Positions 1 to 8,500 are shown, counted from the first letter of the stretch. The stretch: 64,000 nucleotides of DNA from Elizabethkingia meningoseptica_A (GCF_045762675.1 NZ_JBJDLK010000001.1:434001-498000), one strand, 5' to 3'. Notes: generated by a model not told the origin, from the letters alone. Program-made: numbers and translations.

Positions 1-32
1 AAGAATTTAGATCTAAATTCTTGAATCTAATA
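1..32. promoter_or_regulatory. palindrome downstream of the AraC-type regulator gene
   Basis: Bases 1-22 form a perfect palindrome with 11-nt arms (AAGAATTTAGA). It overlaps the 13-mer TAAATTCTTGAAT at 14-26, which recurs at 1920-1932 in front of the precursor gene. It could be an operator for a gene beyond the left edge or for the neighbouring regulator. The function is inferred from the repetition only. Confidence 0.35.
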
Positions 33-64
33 AACAAAATAGTGAATGGTTTAAATTAAAATTG

Positions 65-1792
65 CTAAACTAAATCTTTCATTTTTTCAATTTCTTTTAA
101 ATAAATACTAACGGGAGTTCCTGTTCTTTTTTTGAATGCCATGGCAAAAGCCTGTTCATTATTATACCCTAACCCCTCTGCAATAAAAGGTATTTTATAG
201 GAACGAAACCTTTTATCATTTGCCAATCTTCTTATTGCATAATCTATACGTAAATCATTCAAATAAGTCGCAAAATTTTTTCCTTTGTAAATATTTATAA
301 CTTCGGATAAATATCGCGAATTAGTTCTTATTTGTTTTGCTAAACTACTCAGGGTTATGCCTTTTTGAAGGAAAAGTTCATTTGTTTCAAAAGCATTTAA
401 TTCTTCTAATATTTCTTGAGCAATATCTTCAGAAGTAACTCTAATTACTTTATCCTCAATGTCATTAGGTTGTATGGAAGTGGAAGAGTTGTTCAGAACA
501 CTATCTTTATTTCTCTCAATTTTAGGTTTCTCATAAACTGATTGAAGTAATTCCTGGGCTATTTTGCGATATTTCTTTTCTGATTTTTTTGATCGATAAA
601 ATAGATAAATCACAAATAAAAGAAGAAGTATCAAGACTCCAATCAACAGGTAATAAACTTTCTTTCTATTTTTTAAATTAGAAATAATATTTTCTTTTTC
701 CTTAATAAGATTAGGAACATCGTATTGTTTAGGAAGTTCTTTTGCTATATATCTAAACTGGGAATCCAGTTTTTCATGTACTTTTAAAAAACTATCAATA
801 TAATAAAGTTGCTTTTCTTTATCATTCTTTTCTTTAAAATATTGTATAAGATATGAATATATTTCCCGAAGCTCAGGAAAAGTATTATTTGTCTTTTGAA
901 AAATAGAATCTATGGCTATAAAACTTTCCACTGCTTTTTCTTTTTGTCCCAGACCAGCATAGGACTTTCCTAAATATAATGTAGCATAACTTATACTTAA
1001 AGCATTTGCTTGTGCCTTAATTAAATATTCTTTGCATTTACTTAAGTTAATGATAGCTTCTTGATATTTCTTTTGTTTTAGCTGATATAACCCTAATAAA
1101 GACAAATATTCATTATAACGATATATATTATCCTTAGTTTTGGAGGTCATCAAGCCTTCATTTATAAATACTTGGGCAGAGTCCATTTTTTCAAGATCTA
1201 AGTATGTACTCGTGAGATTTAGATGAATGTCACTCAATTCACTTTCACTAAGATATGGAGCATTAAATAAATAATGTCTTAACTTCTTTGCTGCTTCACT
1301 GTGTTTACCAATATAATTATTCAAATATGCAATACTTATGTCTGCAAAGGCTATTTGTCGTTTATTCCCCTTTTCTTTTGCATATTTTAATCCTAATATA
1401 TAATTGTCTAAAGCTTCTTTTCCATGATCAAATCTAAAAAATAAATTACCCTTAAGTAAGTAAACACGTGCTGGATAAGTATTTTTCTTTGAGAGTCTTG
1501 TTATAGATTGTAAGCTATCCAGATATTTTAAAGCTTTTGGTAAAGTTTCGTTAAAATGCATCAAAACATAACCTTCCTCAATTTTGTCAATATTTTTTTC
1601 TGTTTTTGCTTTTTGAAGATAGTATTGAGCAATTAATTGAGCTTCTTTTATTTTATCAATCTGATCAAAACCATAAAACTTAGCTTCTAAATCTAAATAT
1701 GAATATTTACTTAAGGAATCGAGCGGACTACTTTGCGAAGATAGTAAACGGGCATAGGATAAAATAAACAGAAAAATAAATATACTTCTCAT
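65..1792 (-). CDS. TPR-containing AraC-family membrane-bound transcriptional regulator
   Basis: This 575-aa protein has the hybrid layout common in Bacteroidota. It starts with a hydrophobic signal-like segment (about residues 1-19), followed by a helical tetratricopeptide region (about 70-330). A single membrane helix with the run LIGVLILLLLFVIYLF lies near 380-400, and a C-terminal AraC-type double helix-turn-helix spans about 470-570, including the segment GLGYNNEQAFAMAFKKRTG. Such proteins are thought to sense a periplasmic signal through the TPR part and bind DNA with the cytosolic tail. It is divergent from the lanthipeptide-like operon with about 218 bp between start codons, so local control of that operon is the natural guess. 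A repeated 13-mer flanks the gene at 14-26 and 1920-1932. The family call is firm; the target is inference. Confidence 0.85.
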   Translation of the reverse strand: MRSIFIFLFILSYARLLSSQSSPLDSLSKYSYLDLEAKFYGFDQIDKIKEAQLIAQYYLQKAKTEKNIDKIEEGYVLMHFNETLPKALKYLDSLQSITRLSKKNTYPARVYLLKGNLFFRFDHGKEALDNYILGLKYAKEKGNKRQIAFADISIAYLNNYIGKHSEAAKKLRHYLFNAPYLSESELSDIHLNLTSTYLDLEKMDSAQVFINEGLMTSKTKDNIYRYNEYLSLLGLYQLKQKKYQEAIINLSKCKEYLIKAQANALSISYATLYLGKSYAGLGQKEKAVESFIAIDSIFQKTNNTFPELREIYSYLIQYFKEKNDKEKQLYYIDSFLKVHEKLDSQFRYIAKELPKQYDVPNLIKEKENIISNLKNRKKVYYLLIGVLILLLLFVIYLFYRSKKSEKKYRKIAQELLQSVYEKPKIERNKDSVLNNSSTSIQPNDIEDKVIRVTSEDIAQEILEELNAFETNELFLQKGITLSSLAKQIRTNSRYLSEVINIYKGKNFATYLNDLRIDYAIRRLANDKRFRSYKIPFIAEGLGYNNEQAFAMAFKKRTGTPVSIYLKEIEKMKDLV

Positions 1793-1912
1793 TGGTGTTT
1801 TTTAGTATAGTAAAAATATAATTTATATTCTATATAGCCATTAAGGCTCTATGCCATTTCTGTAATTTAGAAGTAGAATTATCTGTTAAACATATTGTTG
1901 AAAGCAAAAAAA

Positions 1913-1942
1913 TGATTTATAAATTCTTGAATTTATAAATCA
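1913..1942. promoter_or_regulatory. perfect inverted repeat upstream of the precursor gene
   Basis: Two 14-nt arms (TGATTTATAAATTC and its exact complement) are separated by TT. The repeat lies 68 nt before the precursor ATG and between the divergent regulator and the operon. It contains TAAATTCTTGAAT, also present at 14-26. It is a candidate binding site for the AraC-type regulator. A hairpin in RNA is also possible, but no T-tract follows. Confidence 0.5.
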
Positions 1943-2010
1943 ACCGTAGATGAGATTTTTAAAAATTGTGTTTCATTTGTAGTAAATCTAATTTTTAAAT
2001 TTAATTCAAA

Positions 2011-2178
2011 ATGAAAAAACAAAATGAAAAAAAATTATCTTTGAAAAAAGTACAGCTTACAAAGATTAATAGTATGGCTAATATTCGTGGAGGAAATGAT
2101 AATGGAGGAGGGGATGCTTGCCTTTGTCCAGAGGACGCAAGTAAACCTGATCATGGTATAAAAACCCCTACACAATAA
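2011..2178 (+). CDS. GG-leader RiPP precursor peptide, class I lanthipeptide-like
   Basis: This 55-aa ORF carries a typical Bacteroidota leader: a lysine-rich start, the segment KKLSLKKVQLTKIN (residues 7-20), then IRGG at 25-28, the expected cleavage point after the double glycine. The predicted core is residues 29-55. It is glycine/aspartate rich and has Cys37, Cys39, Ser44, Thr52 and Thr54. The stop codon is 14 nt before the protease gene, and split LanB genes follow in the same direction, so co-transcription is likely. Both cysteines precede every Ser/Thr of the core, which is unusual for a nisin-like ring pattern. The precursor assignment rests on the leader and the neighbours; the final product is unknown. 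Confidence 0.85.
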   Translation: MKKQNEKKLSLKKVQLTKINSMANIRGGNDNGGGDACLCPEDASKPDHGIKTPTQ

Positions 2179-2192
2179 AATAACAAAACTTT

Positions 2193-4376
2193 ATGAGAGA
2201 TAAAATATTTATCATTACTTTTTTTTTAACACTCTTTCTGCATGCTCAGAAATCTAATCTTGCTCCATCTAAACCAGTTATTGATGAATATTTTGGTACT
2301 AAAATCGTTGATAGTTACAGGAACCTGGAAGATCTAAATGATACATTAACGATGAATTGGATGAAATCACAGACAGATTACACTAACGCTGTTTTAGGAA
2401 AAATTCCAAATTGGGATAACTATTTAAAGACAAGATTAACGTTGGATAAAAAACAAGGATATTCTGTATCTGATTTAAGAATTACAAGTAATGATAAATA
2501 TTTTTATCTAAAAAGGAATGCGGGTGAAAAAACATCGAAAATCTATTATAGACTAGGATTTAAGGGAAAAGAAGAGCTATTGTATGATCCTTCCACTTTT
2601 GTCTCTTCTTATAAAGATGTAACTCCAAATATTTCTCATGAATTTATAATCAATCTAATAAGTCCGAGTTGGGACGGTAGTAAGTTAGCAATTTCTCTAT
2701 CTGAAAAGGGAAAAGAATTTTCTGAAGTGATCATTATGGATGTAAAAACAAAGCATGTCCACCCCGAAATCATAACACAACTAAATCCTTCTACTATAGG
2801 TGGGTTAAAATGGCTGGAAGACAATTCGGGGTTTTTCTATGTTTATTATCCTGAAATAGACTCAAAATCTCCGTTGTTTGCAAAAAATACAGAAACAGTA
2901 TTATATAAAATAGGAGAAAATCCAAATAAACGAAGAGTTGTCTTTTCAAATCTTCATAATCCGGATTTGAACATCCCTAAAGAAGTATATCCGGCAATAT
3001 TGATGTTCAATCCTAATGATAAATATTATATAGGGATATTAGTGGATTCAGAAGACTTTAGAAAAACTTTTATAATAGATAAAAAAGACCTGTTATCAGG
3101 TAAAAATAGCTGGAAACCATTATATACTAAAGATAGTAAGATATACTTTATAAGAGTGGTGGAAAATGAGATCTATTTCTTATCTGGGAATAACTCTCCA
3201 AACTATAAATTATGTAAGACAAGTCTTTCAAATCCAGATTTCATTAATCCTGAAATAATTGTATCAGAGAAAGAAGACGAAGTTATAAAAGGTTATGCAA
3301 TTACGAAAGATGGCGTTTACTATACTACTACCAAGAATGGGGTAGAAGCAAAATTTTATCTATATAAAAATGGTAAAGAAACTCAAATAAAACTTCCATA
3401 TGTTTCAGGTAATGTTGATTTATCATCAAAAGGAAAAGACTTTTCTGATGTTTGGGTGAAGTGTTCGGGATGGGCTAATCCAGAACAACGATATAGGTAC
3501 TCTCTAAATACAGATAAATTTACCCAAGAGAACCTTGCTCCTGTTATTGAATATCCTGAATTTAAAGATATTATAGTAGAAGAGGTGTCTGTAAAATCAT
3601 ATGACGGAACAGAGGTTCCTTTATCTTTAATCTATGATAAAAATCTTAAGAAAACTAGTTCAGCTCCAGTACTTATGCAGTCTTATGGTGCATTTGCGGA
3701 ATCTTTTTACCCTTTTTTTGCTATAAGCTATCTGTCATGGGCTAGTCAAGGAGGGATTGTAGCTGTGCCTCATGTACGTGGGGGAGGAGAAAAAGGGACA
3801 CAATGGCATAAAGATGGGCAAAAATTGAAAAAGCCTAATTCTTGGAAAGATTTAATTGCTTGTACGGAATATTTAATAGCAGAAAAATATACTTCTGCTA
3901 AGAAAATTGCTGTTTGGTCCGCCAGTGCTGGTGGAATTTTGGTCGGCAGAGCCATTACTGAAAGACCTGAACTATTTGGAGCTGCTATTGTGGAATCGGG
4001 GGTGTTGAATACATTGAGAGTTGAAAAAAATGGTACGGGAGAAACCAGTATCAAAGAATATGGTAACCTTAATGATCCTATTGAATTTAAAGGTTTATTG
4101 GAAATGGATGCTTATCAGCATATTAAAACAGGAGTGGACTATCCTGCAATGCTAATTTGTACTGGAATTAATGATCCTAGAGTAGCACCATGGCAGTCTA
4201 CAAAATTTTCGGCCAAGGTATTGGCAAATAGTAGCTCTAATAAGCCCGTGTTATTAAATGTCGATTATGAAGGCGGACATGGTGGAGATATTACAGTATT
4301 AAAAAGATATACAAGTTTAAGCAAAATCTTCGCTTTTGCTTTTTGGCAGCTGGGACATCCTGACTACCAATTTTAA
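2193..4376 (+). CDS. secreted prolyl oligopeptidase family (S9) serine peptidase
   Basis: This 727-aa protein has an N-terminal signal peptide (about residues 1-18, IFIITFFLTLFLHAQ), a long beta-rich segment expected to form the propeller, and a C-terminal alpha/beta hydrolase domain. The catalytic triad is visible: Ser578 in WSASAGG, Asp661 in NDPRVAPWQ and His696 in EGGHGG, all in family-typical contexts. Length matches prolyl endopeptidase and oligopeptidase B. It is the second gene of the RiPP operon, 14 nt after the precursor and 20 nt before the dehydratase gene. Known S9 peptidases act as leader peptidases for some class III lanthipeptides, so a maturation role in the periplasm is plausible. 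The precursor would have to be exported with its leader attached. The enzyme family is firm; the role is inference. Confidence 0.9.
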   Translation: MRDKIFIITFFLTLFLHAQKSNLAPSKPVIDEYFGTKIVDSYRNLEDLNDTLTMNWMKSQTDYTNAVLGKIPNWDNYLKTRLTLDKKQGYSVSDLRITSNDKYFYLKRNAGEKTSKIYYRLGFKGKEELLYDPSTFVSSYKDVTPNISHEFIINLISPSWDGSKLAISLSEKGKEFSEVIIMDVKTKHVHPEIITQLNPSTIGGLKWLEDNSGFFYVYYPEIDSKSPLFAKNTETVLYKIGENPNKRRVVFSNLHNPDLNIPKEVYPAILMFNPNDKYYIGILVDSEDFRKTFIIDKKDLLSGKNSWKPLYTKDSKIYFIRVVENEIYFLSGNNSPNYKLCKTSLSNPDFINPEIIVSEKEDEVIKGYAITKDGVYYTTTKNGVEAKFYLYKNGKETQIKLPYVSGNVDLSSKGKDFSDVWVKCSGWANPEQRYRYSLNTDKFTQENLAPVIEYPEFKDIIVEEVSVKSYDGTEVPLSLIYDKNLKKTSSAPVLMQSYGAFAESFYPFFAISYLSWASQGGIVAVPHVRGGGEKGTQWHKDGQKLKKPNSWKDLIACTEYLIAEKYTSAKKIAVWSASAGGILVGRAITERPELFGAAIVESGVLNTLRVEKNGTGETSIKEYGNLNDPIEFKGLLEMDAYQHIKTGVDYPAMLICTGINDPRVAPWQSTKFSAKVLANSSSNKPVLLNVDYEGGHGGDITVLKRYTSLSKIFAFAFWQLGHPDYQF

Positions 4377-4396
4377 AAAACATTATAAGATAGTAA

Positions 4397-6601
4397 ATGC
4401 CTCGTTTTCCTTACCAGTTTTTTGATGAGTTTGTGGTCCGAACTCCTGTGTTTTCATATAAAACATTTATAGAACAGATAGGTAAAAAAAATATTACAGA
4501 ATCAGAGCTTAAAAATATATACTCTGATTCCTTCTTCCAAGAGGCGGTTTATCTTGCTTCACCATATCTGTATAAGGAATTTAGAAAATGGCTTCTTTCG
4601 GAAAAAAAAACTTCTGAGAAAGAACAGTATCGTTTAAAAAACACGTTGTTAAAATACTACAGCCGTATTAGTTCTCGTTGTACCCCATTTGGTTTATTTT
4701 CCGGAGTCAGTTTGGGAAGATTTAGTAAAGAAGTTCTTACATCAACAAATTTTTCTGATAATAAAAAAATTAGGGATACTAAATTGGATATGCATTTTTT
4801 GATATCATTATCCCAATATTTAATTACTATTCCTGAAATAAGAGATACTTTATTATTCTACCCAAACACAAGTTTATATAGGACAGGAAATAGAATTCGC
4901 TATATTGAATATGAGTATATTAACGACAGAAGAGAGTATATTACTTCGGCGGCCCTGCTGTCTGAAGAGCTACAAAAGATATTAACCTTTTCCAGACAAG
5001 GGAAAACCATAAAGCAAATTACAGATATTCTTGTCACAAAAGAGATCACAGATGAAGAAGTGAGCGAGTTTGTAAAAGAACTTATAGATAATCAGATTTT
5101 GGTAAGCGAGTTTGAACCTCATGTTTCTGGTGGAGATTTTCTACCTATTCTTATTTCTTTATTCAAAAAGAAAGGAATCAGTACAAAAGAACGTAACATT
5201 CTTATTAATGTACAAAAAAAGCTCAAAGAACTTGATGAAAATATCCTCAATCTTATATCAGATTATTATGAAATAGAGAACCTAATCAATTCCTTTCAAA
5301 TAAAGTATGAACCCAAATATCTTTTTCAAACTGATTTATATTATCAAGGAAAAATAGAGATCCCTACGTATTGGAAAAAAGAACTGAAAAAAGGAATCAG
5401 TTTTTTAAATAAAATTACCTTAAATTACAAAGAAACCTACTTCAAAAAGTTTAAAAATGTGTTTTCAGAAAGATTTGGAACAGAAGAACTTCCTTTGCTT
5501 TACGTGCTAGACACAGAAATTGGAATAGGGTATCGGCAGGATATTATATCAACAGGAGTACATCCTTATTTGGAAGATTTAAAATTAACAACACCAAAAG
5601 AAGAGCAAGGACTTCAAATAAAGCTAAGCCCAATACATGTCTTACTAAATCGAAAATTACAGGAAATACAGTTGAAAAATACCACAATAATTCAATTAGT
5701 AGATGAGGATTTCAAAGAGTATAAAGAATATTGGGAGGACCTACCTGATACAATATCCATTATGGCAGAAATCATTTCTGAAAACAAGGAAGAAAAACTT
5801 TTCCTACAGAGAGGTGGAGGGGGTAGCGCAGCAAATCTGTTGGCTAGATTTAATTCCGAAAAATCTGAAGTACAAAATATAGCAAAAGAAATAACACGAA
5901 AAGAAGAAGAATTAAATCCTGATTGCATTTTAGCAGAAGTTCTTCACTTACCTCAAGCACGAATAGGAAATATCATAAGAAGACCTTCTCTAAGACATTA
6001 TGAAATTCCATTTTTGGCAAAATCATTATTGCCGAAAAAAAGACAAATATCAGTAGATGACTTATATATTTCTTTAAAAGACGATAGAATTATTTTGCGA
6101 TCTAAAAGACTGAACAAGGAAGTGAAACCTTATCTTACTAATGCACATAACTATTCAGATAATGCTCTTCCAGTATATCATTTTTTATGCGATTTACATT
6201 CACAGGATATTCGGGCTGAGTTGAAATTTGACTGGGGTGATTTAGAATATCTATATACTTTCTTTCCTCGCATAGAATACAAAAAAATAATTTTGTCCAA
6301 AGCACGATGGAAAATTACAGAAGAGGAAATAAAACAATTATTTATTATCAGTGGCGATAAAGAGCAGCTTCTTTGGAAATCGAATGACTGGCGGAGAAAA
6401 AGAAGAATTCCTTTATGGATACAATGGGTAAGAAGTGATCATGCTTTGACTTTAAACTTACAAAACTATGATATGATTAGAATGTTAATTGAAATTGTAA
6501 GGAAAGAAAGGTCAATTTTTATAGAAGAATTTTTGTATAATGAAAATAATGATTTTGTGCATCAATTTATATTTCCATTACATAAAGTAACTAAAAAATA
6601 G
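4397..6601 (+). CDS. lantibiotic dehydratase, glutamylation-type LanB N-terminal protein
   Basis: This 734-aa protein matches the lantibiotic dehydratase N-terminal family. The signature segment SRCTPFGLFSG lies near residues 92-104, after the usual region beginning PYQFFDEFVVRTP. LanB enzymes use glutamyl-tRNA to glutamylate Ser/Thr of a precursor and then eliminate glutamate to leave Dha/Dhb. The elimination domain is absent here and is encoded by the next gene, as in other split LanB systems such as the Bacteroidota pinensin type. The ORF ends one base before the next start, so the two are probably translationally coupled and act as a complex in the cytoplasm. No transmembrane segment is seen. 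Confidence 0.88.
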   Translation: MPRFPYQFFDEFVVRTPVFSYKTFIEQIGKKNITESELKNIYSDSFFQEAVYLASPYLYKEFRKWLLSEKKTSEKEQYRLKNTLLKYYSRISSRCTPFGLFSGVSLGRFSKEVLTSTNFSDNKKIRDTKLDMHFLISLSQYLITIPEIRDTLLFYPNTSLYRTGNRIRYIEYEYINDRREYITSAALLSEELQKILTFSRQGKTIKQITDILVTKEITDEEVSEFVKELIDNQILVSEFEPHVSGGDFLPILISLFKKKGISTKERNILINVQKKLKELDENILNLISDYYEIENLINSFQIKYEPKYLFQTDLYYQGKIEIPTYWKKELKKGISFLNKITLNYKETYFKKFKNVFSERFGTEELPLLYVLDTEIGIGYRQDIISTGVHPYLEDLKLTTPKEEQGLQIKLSPIHVLLNRKLQEIQLKNTTIIQLVDEDFKEYKEYWEDLPDTISIMAEIISENKEEKLFLQRGGGGSAANLLARFNSEKSEVQNIAKEITRKEEELNPDCILAEVLHLPQARIGNIIRRPSLRHYEIPFLAKSLLPKKRQISVDDLYISLKDDRIILRSKRLNKEVKPYLTNAHNYSDNALPVYHFLCDLHSQDIRAELKFDWGDLEYLYTFFPRIEYKKIILSKARWKITEEEIKQLFIISGDKEQLLWKSNDWRRKRRIPLWIQWVRSDHALTLNLQNYDMIRMLIEIVRKERSIFIEEFLYNENNDFVHQFIFPLHKVTKK

Positions 6602-6602
6602 T

Positions 6603-7478
6603 ATGATGGAAAGAAGTTTTGCTCCTGGCGGTGAATGGCTATACATAAAGATATATACTGGAGTTAAAACTTCAGATACCATTTTAGAAGAAGCCATATT
6701 GCCACTTAGCCAATATTTTCAGGAAAATAATTTTATTTTAAAATGGTTCTTTATTCGTTATACTGATCCGAAACCTCATCTTAGAATAAGATTTCATCTT
6801 AAAAAACAAGAATATTATCCTATAGTTTTTGATTCTGTAAATAAAGCTGTATATCCATATTTCCATTCCGGAGAAATATCCAATATCCAACTGGACACAT
6901 ACAGCAGAGAAATGGAAAGATATGGAGAGGAAACGATAGAATATGCTGAATATTTATTCCATAGAAACAGCGAACTTACATTAAATTGTTTACATTTTAA
7001 TGATGAAGAGAAAATTATGATTAGCCTTTTTTATATAGATAATTTACTTGCACAGATTAAATTAACGATGACTGGAAAGCTTTATTGGATAAAAGGCTGT
7101 AATAATTCTTTTAAAGAAGAGTTTAATGCTGATAAAAACCTGAACAACCAACTGGATAAAAAATACAGAACATTCTCTCCAAAATTTCAAGATTTTTTGC
7201 AATCCTCAGAATTTATTGATGTTCGAAACCTGATTCTGGAAAATCTTGATTTCAGTAAAACCGCATTACAGAATATTCGTAAAGCCTATGATAAAAATTC
7301 AATGTCAACTTCGTTACAGTATTTCATCCAAAGTATATTTCACATGGCGATAAACAGATTGTTTACCTTTCAACAGCGTTTATTTGAAATGGTAATATAT
7401 GATTTTCTTCACAGGTATTATAAAACAAAATCTTATTTAGATTCGAACAATCATTTAGTCAATAATTTTATGGATTAA
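6603..7478 (+). CDS. thiopeptide-type dehydratase, glutamate-elimination LanB C-terminal protein
   Basis: This 291-aa protein has the conserved opening of the thiopeptide-type bacteriocin biosynthesis family: a GGEWLYIKIYTG segment at residues 9-20 and the signature WFFIRYTDPKPHLRIRF at 48-64. In split LanB pairs this subunit removes glutamate from glutamylated Ser/Thr. It follows the partner gene after a single base; the start is ATGATG, so residue 1 or 2 could be the true first Met. It is the last gene of the operon. A LanC cyclase, transporter or immunity gene does not follow, so either cyclisation is done by a distant protein or the product is only dehydrated. Confidence 0.88.
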   Translation: MMERSFAPGGEWLYIKIYTGVKTSDTILEEAILPLSQYFQENNFILKWFFIRYTDPKPHLRIRFHLKKQEYYPIVFDSVNKAVYPYFHSGEISNIQLDTYSREMERYGEETIEYAEYLFHRNSELTLNCLHFNDEEKIMISLFYIDNLLAQIKLTMTGKLYWIKGCNNSFKEEFNADKNLNNQLDKKYRTFSPKFQDFLQSSEFIDVRNLILENLDFSKTALQNIRKAYDKNSMSTSLQYFIQSIFHMAINRLFTFQQRLFEMVIYDFLHRYYKTKSYLDSNNHLVNNFMD

Positions 7479-7670
7479 AACTTTTCGAGAAAATCTTCTT
7501 GTCAAGATCATCCTAATCATTAGTACTTTCCATCTTAATATTTTCCAACCGCACATAAATCTCATCATCATTTTTGAATTAAGCCAAGTTATATATAGAG
7601 ATGTTTTTAATCAGATCATTATAACGATTTTCTGAATTATCCTATGTTGATAAACATTTTTTTTACATAG

Positions 7671-7690
7671 AATTACGGTTTCCCGTAATT
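7671..7690. repeat. 8-4-8 inverted repeat
   Basis: AATTACGG and CCGTAATT are separated by TTTC. The repeat sits immediately upstream of the T6SS-type palindrome at 7702-7722. It may be a second binding site or a short hairpin. It has no counterpart beside the three other T6SS-type sites. Confidence 0.5.
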
Positions 7691-7701
7691 GATGTTAATT
7701 G

Positions 7702-7722
7702 TCGTAGTTCTACGACAATTTT
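7702..7722 (+). promoter_or_regulatory. T6SS-type palindromic operator, site 1 (vgrG1 arm)
   Basis: The core CGTAGTTCTACGACAATTTT lies inside a perfect 11-2-11 palindrome (7697-7720). Twenty-two nucleotides are identical to site 2 at 20048-20068 read toward its gene. The site ends 44 nt before the -7-like box at 7766. The same spacing occurs at three other T6SS promoters of this window, which argues for activator binding. The protein that binds is unknown. Confidence 0.7.
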
Positions 7723-7741
7723 TCAAAAAAATACTATTTCA

Positions 7742-7773
7742 TTTGTGGGTGAATTTTAATGATACTATCTTGC
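7742..7773 (+). promoter_or_regulatory. promoter candidate for the vgrG1 arm
   Basis: TTTG at 7742-7745 is followed after 20 nt by TATCTTGC at 7766-7773, a weak version of the Bacteroidota -7 box TAnnTTTG. The box is imperfect. Its position, 44 nt after the palindrome, equals that at the hcp1, hcp2 and PAAR operon promoters, and this is the main reason for the call. Confidence 0.45.
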
Positions 7774-8048
7774 TAATATAAAATCACGAATTATTAATAA
7801 AAAAAACAATTATCAATTCAAGCATATACATAGCCAGATGACGACTAATGGATGATTTTTTTGATAAAATCAATCATGATAGAAAATATTAAATCGTCAA
7901 GATGAATTACCGCCTAGCATATAGGGAAACGGCCTTCCCATTCCTAAAAAGAATGCAACTGTAATAAGACTCTAATTTTAAGGATTACCTGATAAATGGA
8001 GTATTTATAAACTAAGGGGCTCAATCAAAAACAGAATTCGTATAAACA

Positions 8049-8076
8049 AACCAACTAAAAGCCTTTTTATTTGGTT
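8049..8076 (+). other. hairpin in the leader of the next gene
   Basis: AACCAA-TAAAA pairs with TTTTA-TTGGTT around a 4-nt loop with one C/T mismatch. It ends 25 nt before the start codon at 8102. There is no U-tract, so it is not a clear terminator. It may influence translation or be a remnant. Confidence 0.3.
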
Positions 8077-8101
8077 AAAAATATAAAAAGTTTATTGTAT
8101 T

Positions 8102-8500
8102 ATGAAATTAACATTTGATCTTTGGGAGAGAAATACCTACGACACAAAAGATATTAAGGTGAAAACCTTCGATGGCATTGAGAATTATATCTTTCGTCCG
8201 GATCAAACAGAATTTACTGAGATACTTTTAGGAGCTGACAATACTTCGCTATACATTAGGGGTAATGGTGAACAATACTTACTATCATTCAATGCAGACA
8301 AGAATAATTTTGAATTACAAAATGATGACATTCAACCTGATCATACTGAGAAAATTGAATTGAAAATAAAAGGGGAGCTTAAAACCTACTCCACCAGAAA
8401 AGTTTTAACAATAGAACAGGCTTTGAAATCAGCACAATATTTTGAATTTAGGGATAAAGGTGTACCTCAAAAGTGGAAAAAGACTAAAAATAATAGCTGA
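8102..8500 (+). CDS. small cytosolic protein, possible Imm1-type immunity protein
   Basis: This 132-aa protein has no signal peptide and no membrane helix. The body is beta-rich (LYIRGNGEQYLLSFN near residues 50-64). The last 30 residues hold LTIEQALKSAQYFEFRDKG followed by VPQKWKK. This resembles the end of Imm1-family proteins, where an EA..A..F...G..P..W pattern is typical. It lies 69 bp upstream of vgrG1 in the same direction, a usual place for orphan immunity genes in T6SS islands. No cognate cytosolic toxin is visible nearby. The Imm1 relation comes from a remembered pattern, not a search, so treat it as a hypothesis; a hypothetical protein is the safe label. Confidence 0.5.
   Translation: MKLTFDLWERNTYDTKDIKVKTFDGIENYIFRPDQTEFTEILLGADNTSLYIRGNGEQYLLSFNADKNNFELQNDDIQPDHTEKIELKIKGELKTYSTRKVLTIEQALKSAQYFEFRDKGVPQKWKKTKNNS

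Larger units (their letters stand above)
7479..8101. other. 623-bp gene-poor leader between the RiPP operon and the vgrG1 island
   Basis: No full-length gene is seen. The stretch holds an inverted repeat (7671-7690), a T6SS-type palindrome (7702-7722), a promoter-like pair (7742-7773), a 20-codon ORF at 7902-7964 (starts MNYRLAYRE) with no recognised relative, and a hairpin (8049-8076). If the promoter is used, the leader before the next start codon is about 320 nt. That is long, and compatible with loss of a gene that once followed the promoter. Confidence 0.6.

Noticed and set aside
2036..2043. TATCTTTG, an exact -7 box
   Set aside because: It lies inside the precursor coding sequence (codons for LSL in the leader) and would start transcription within the gene.
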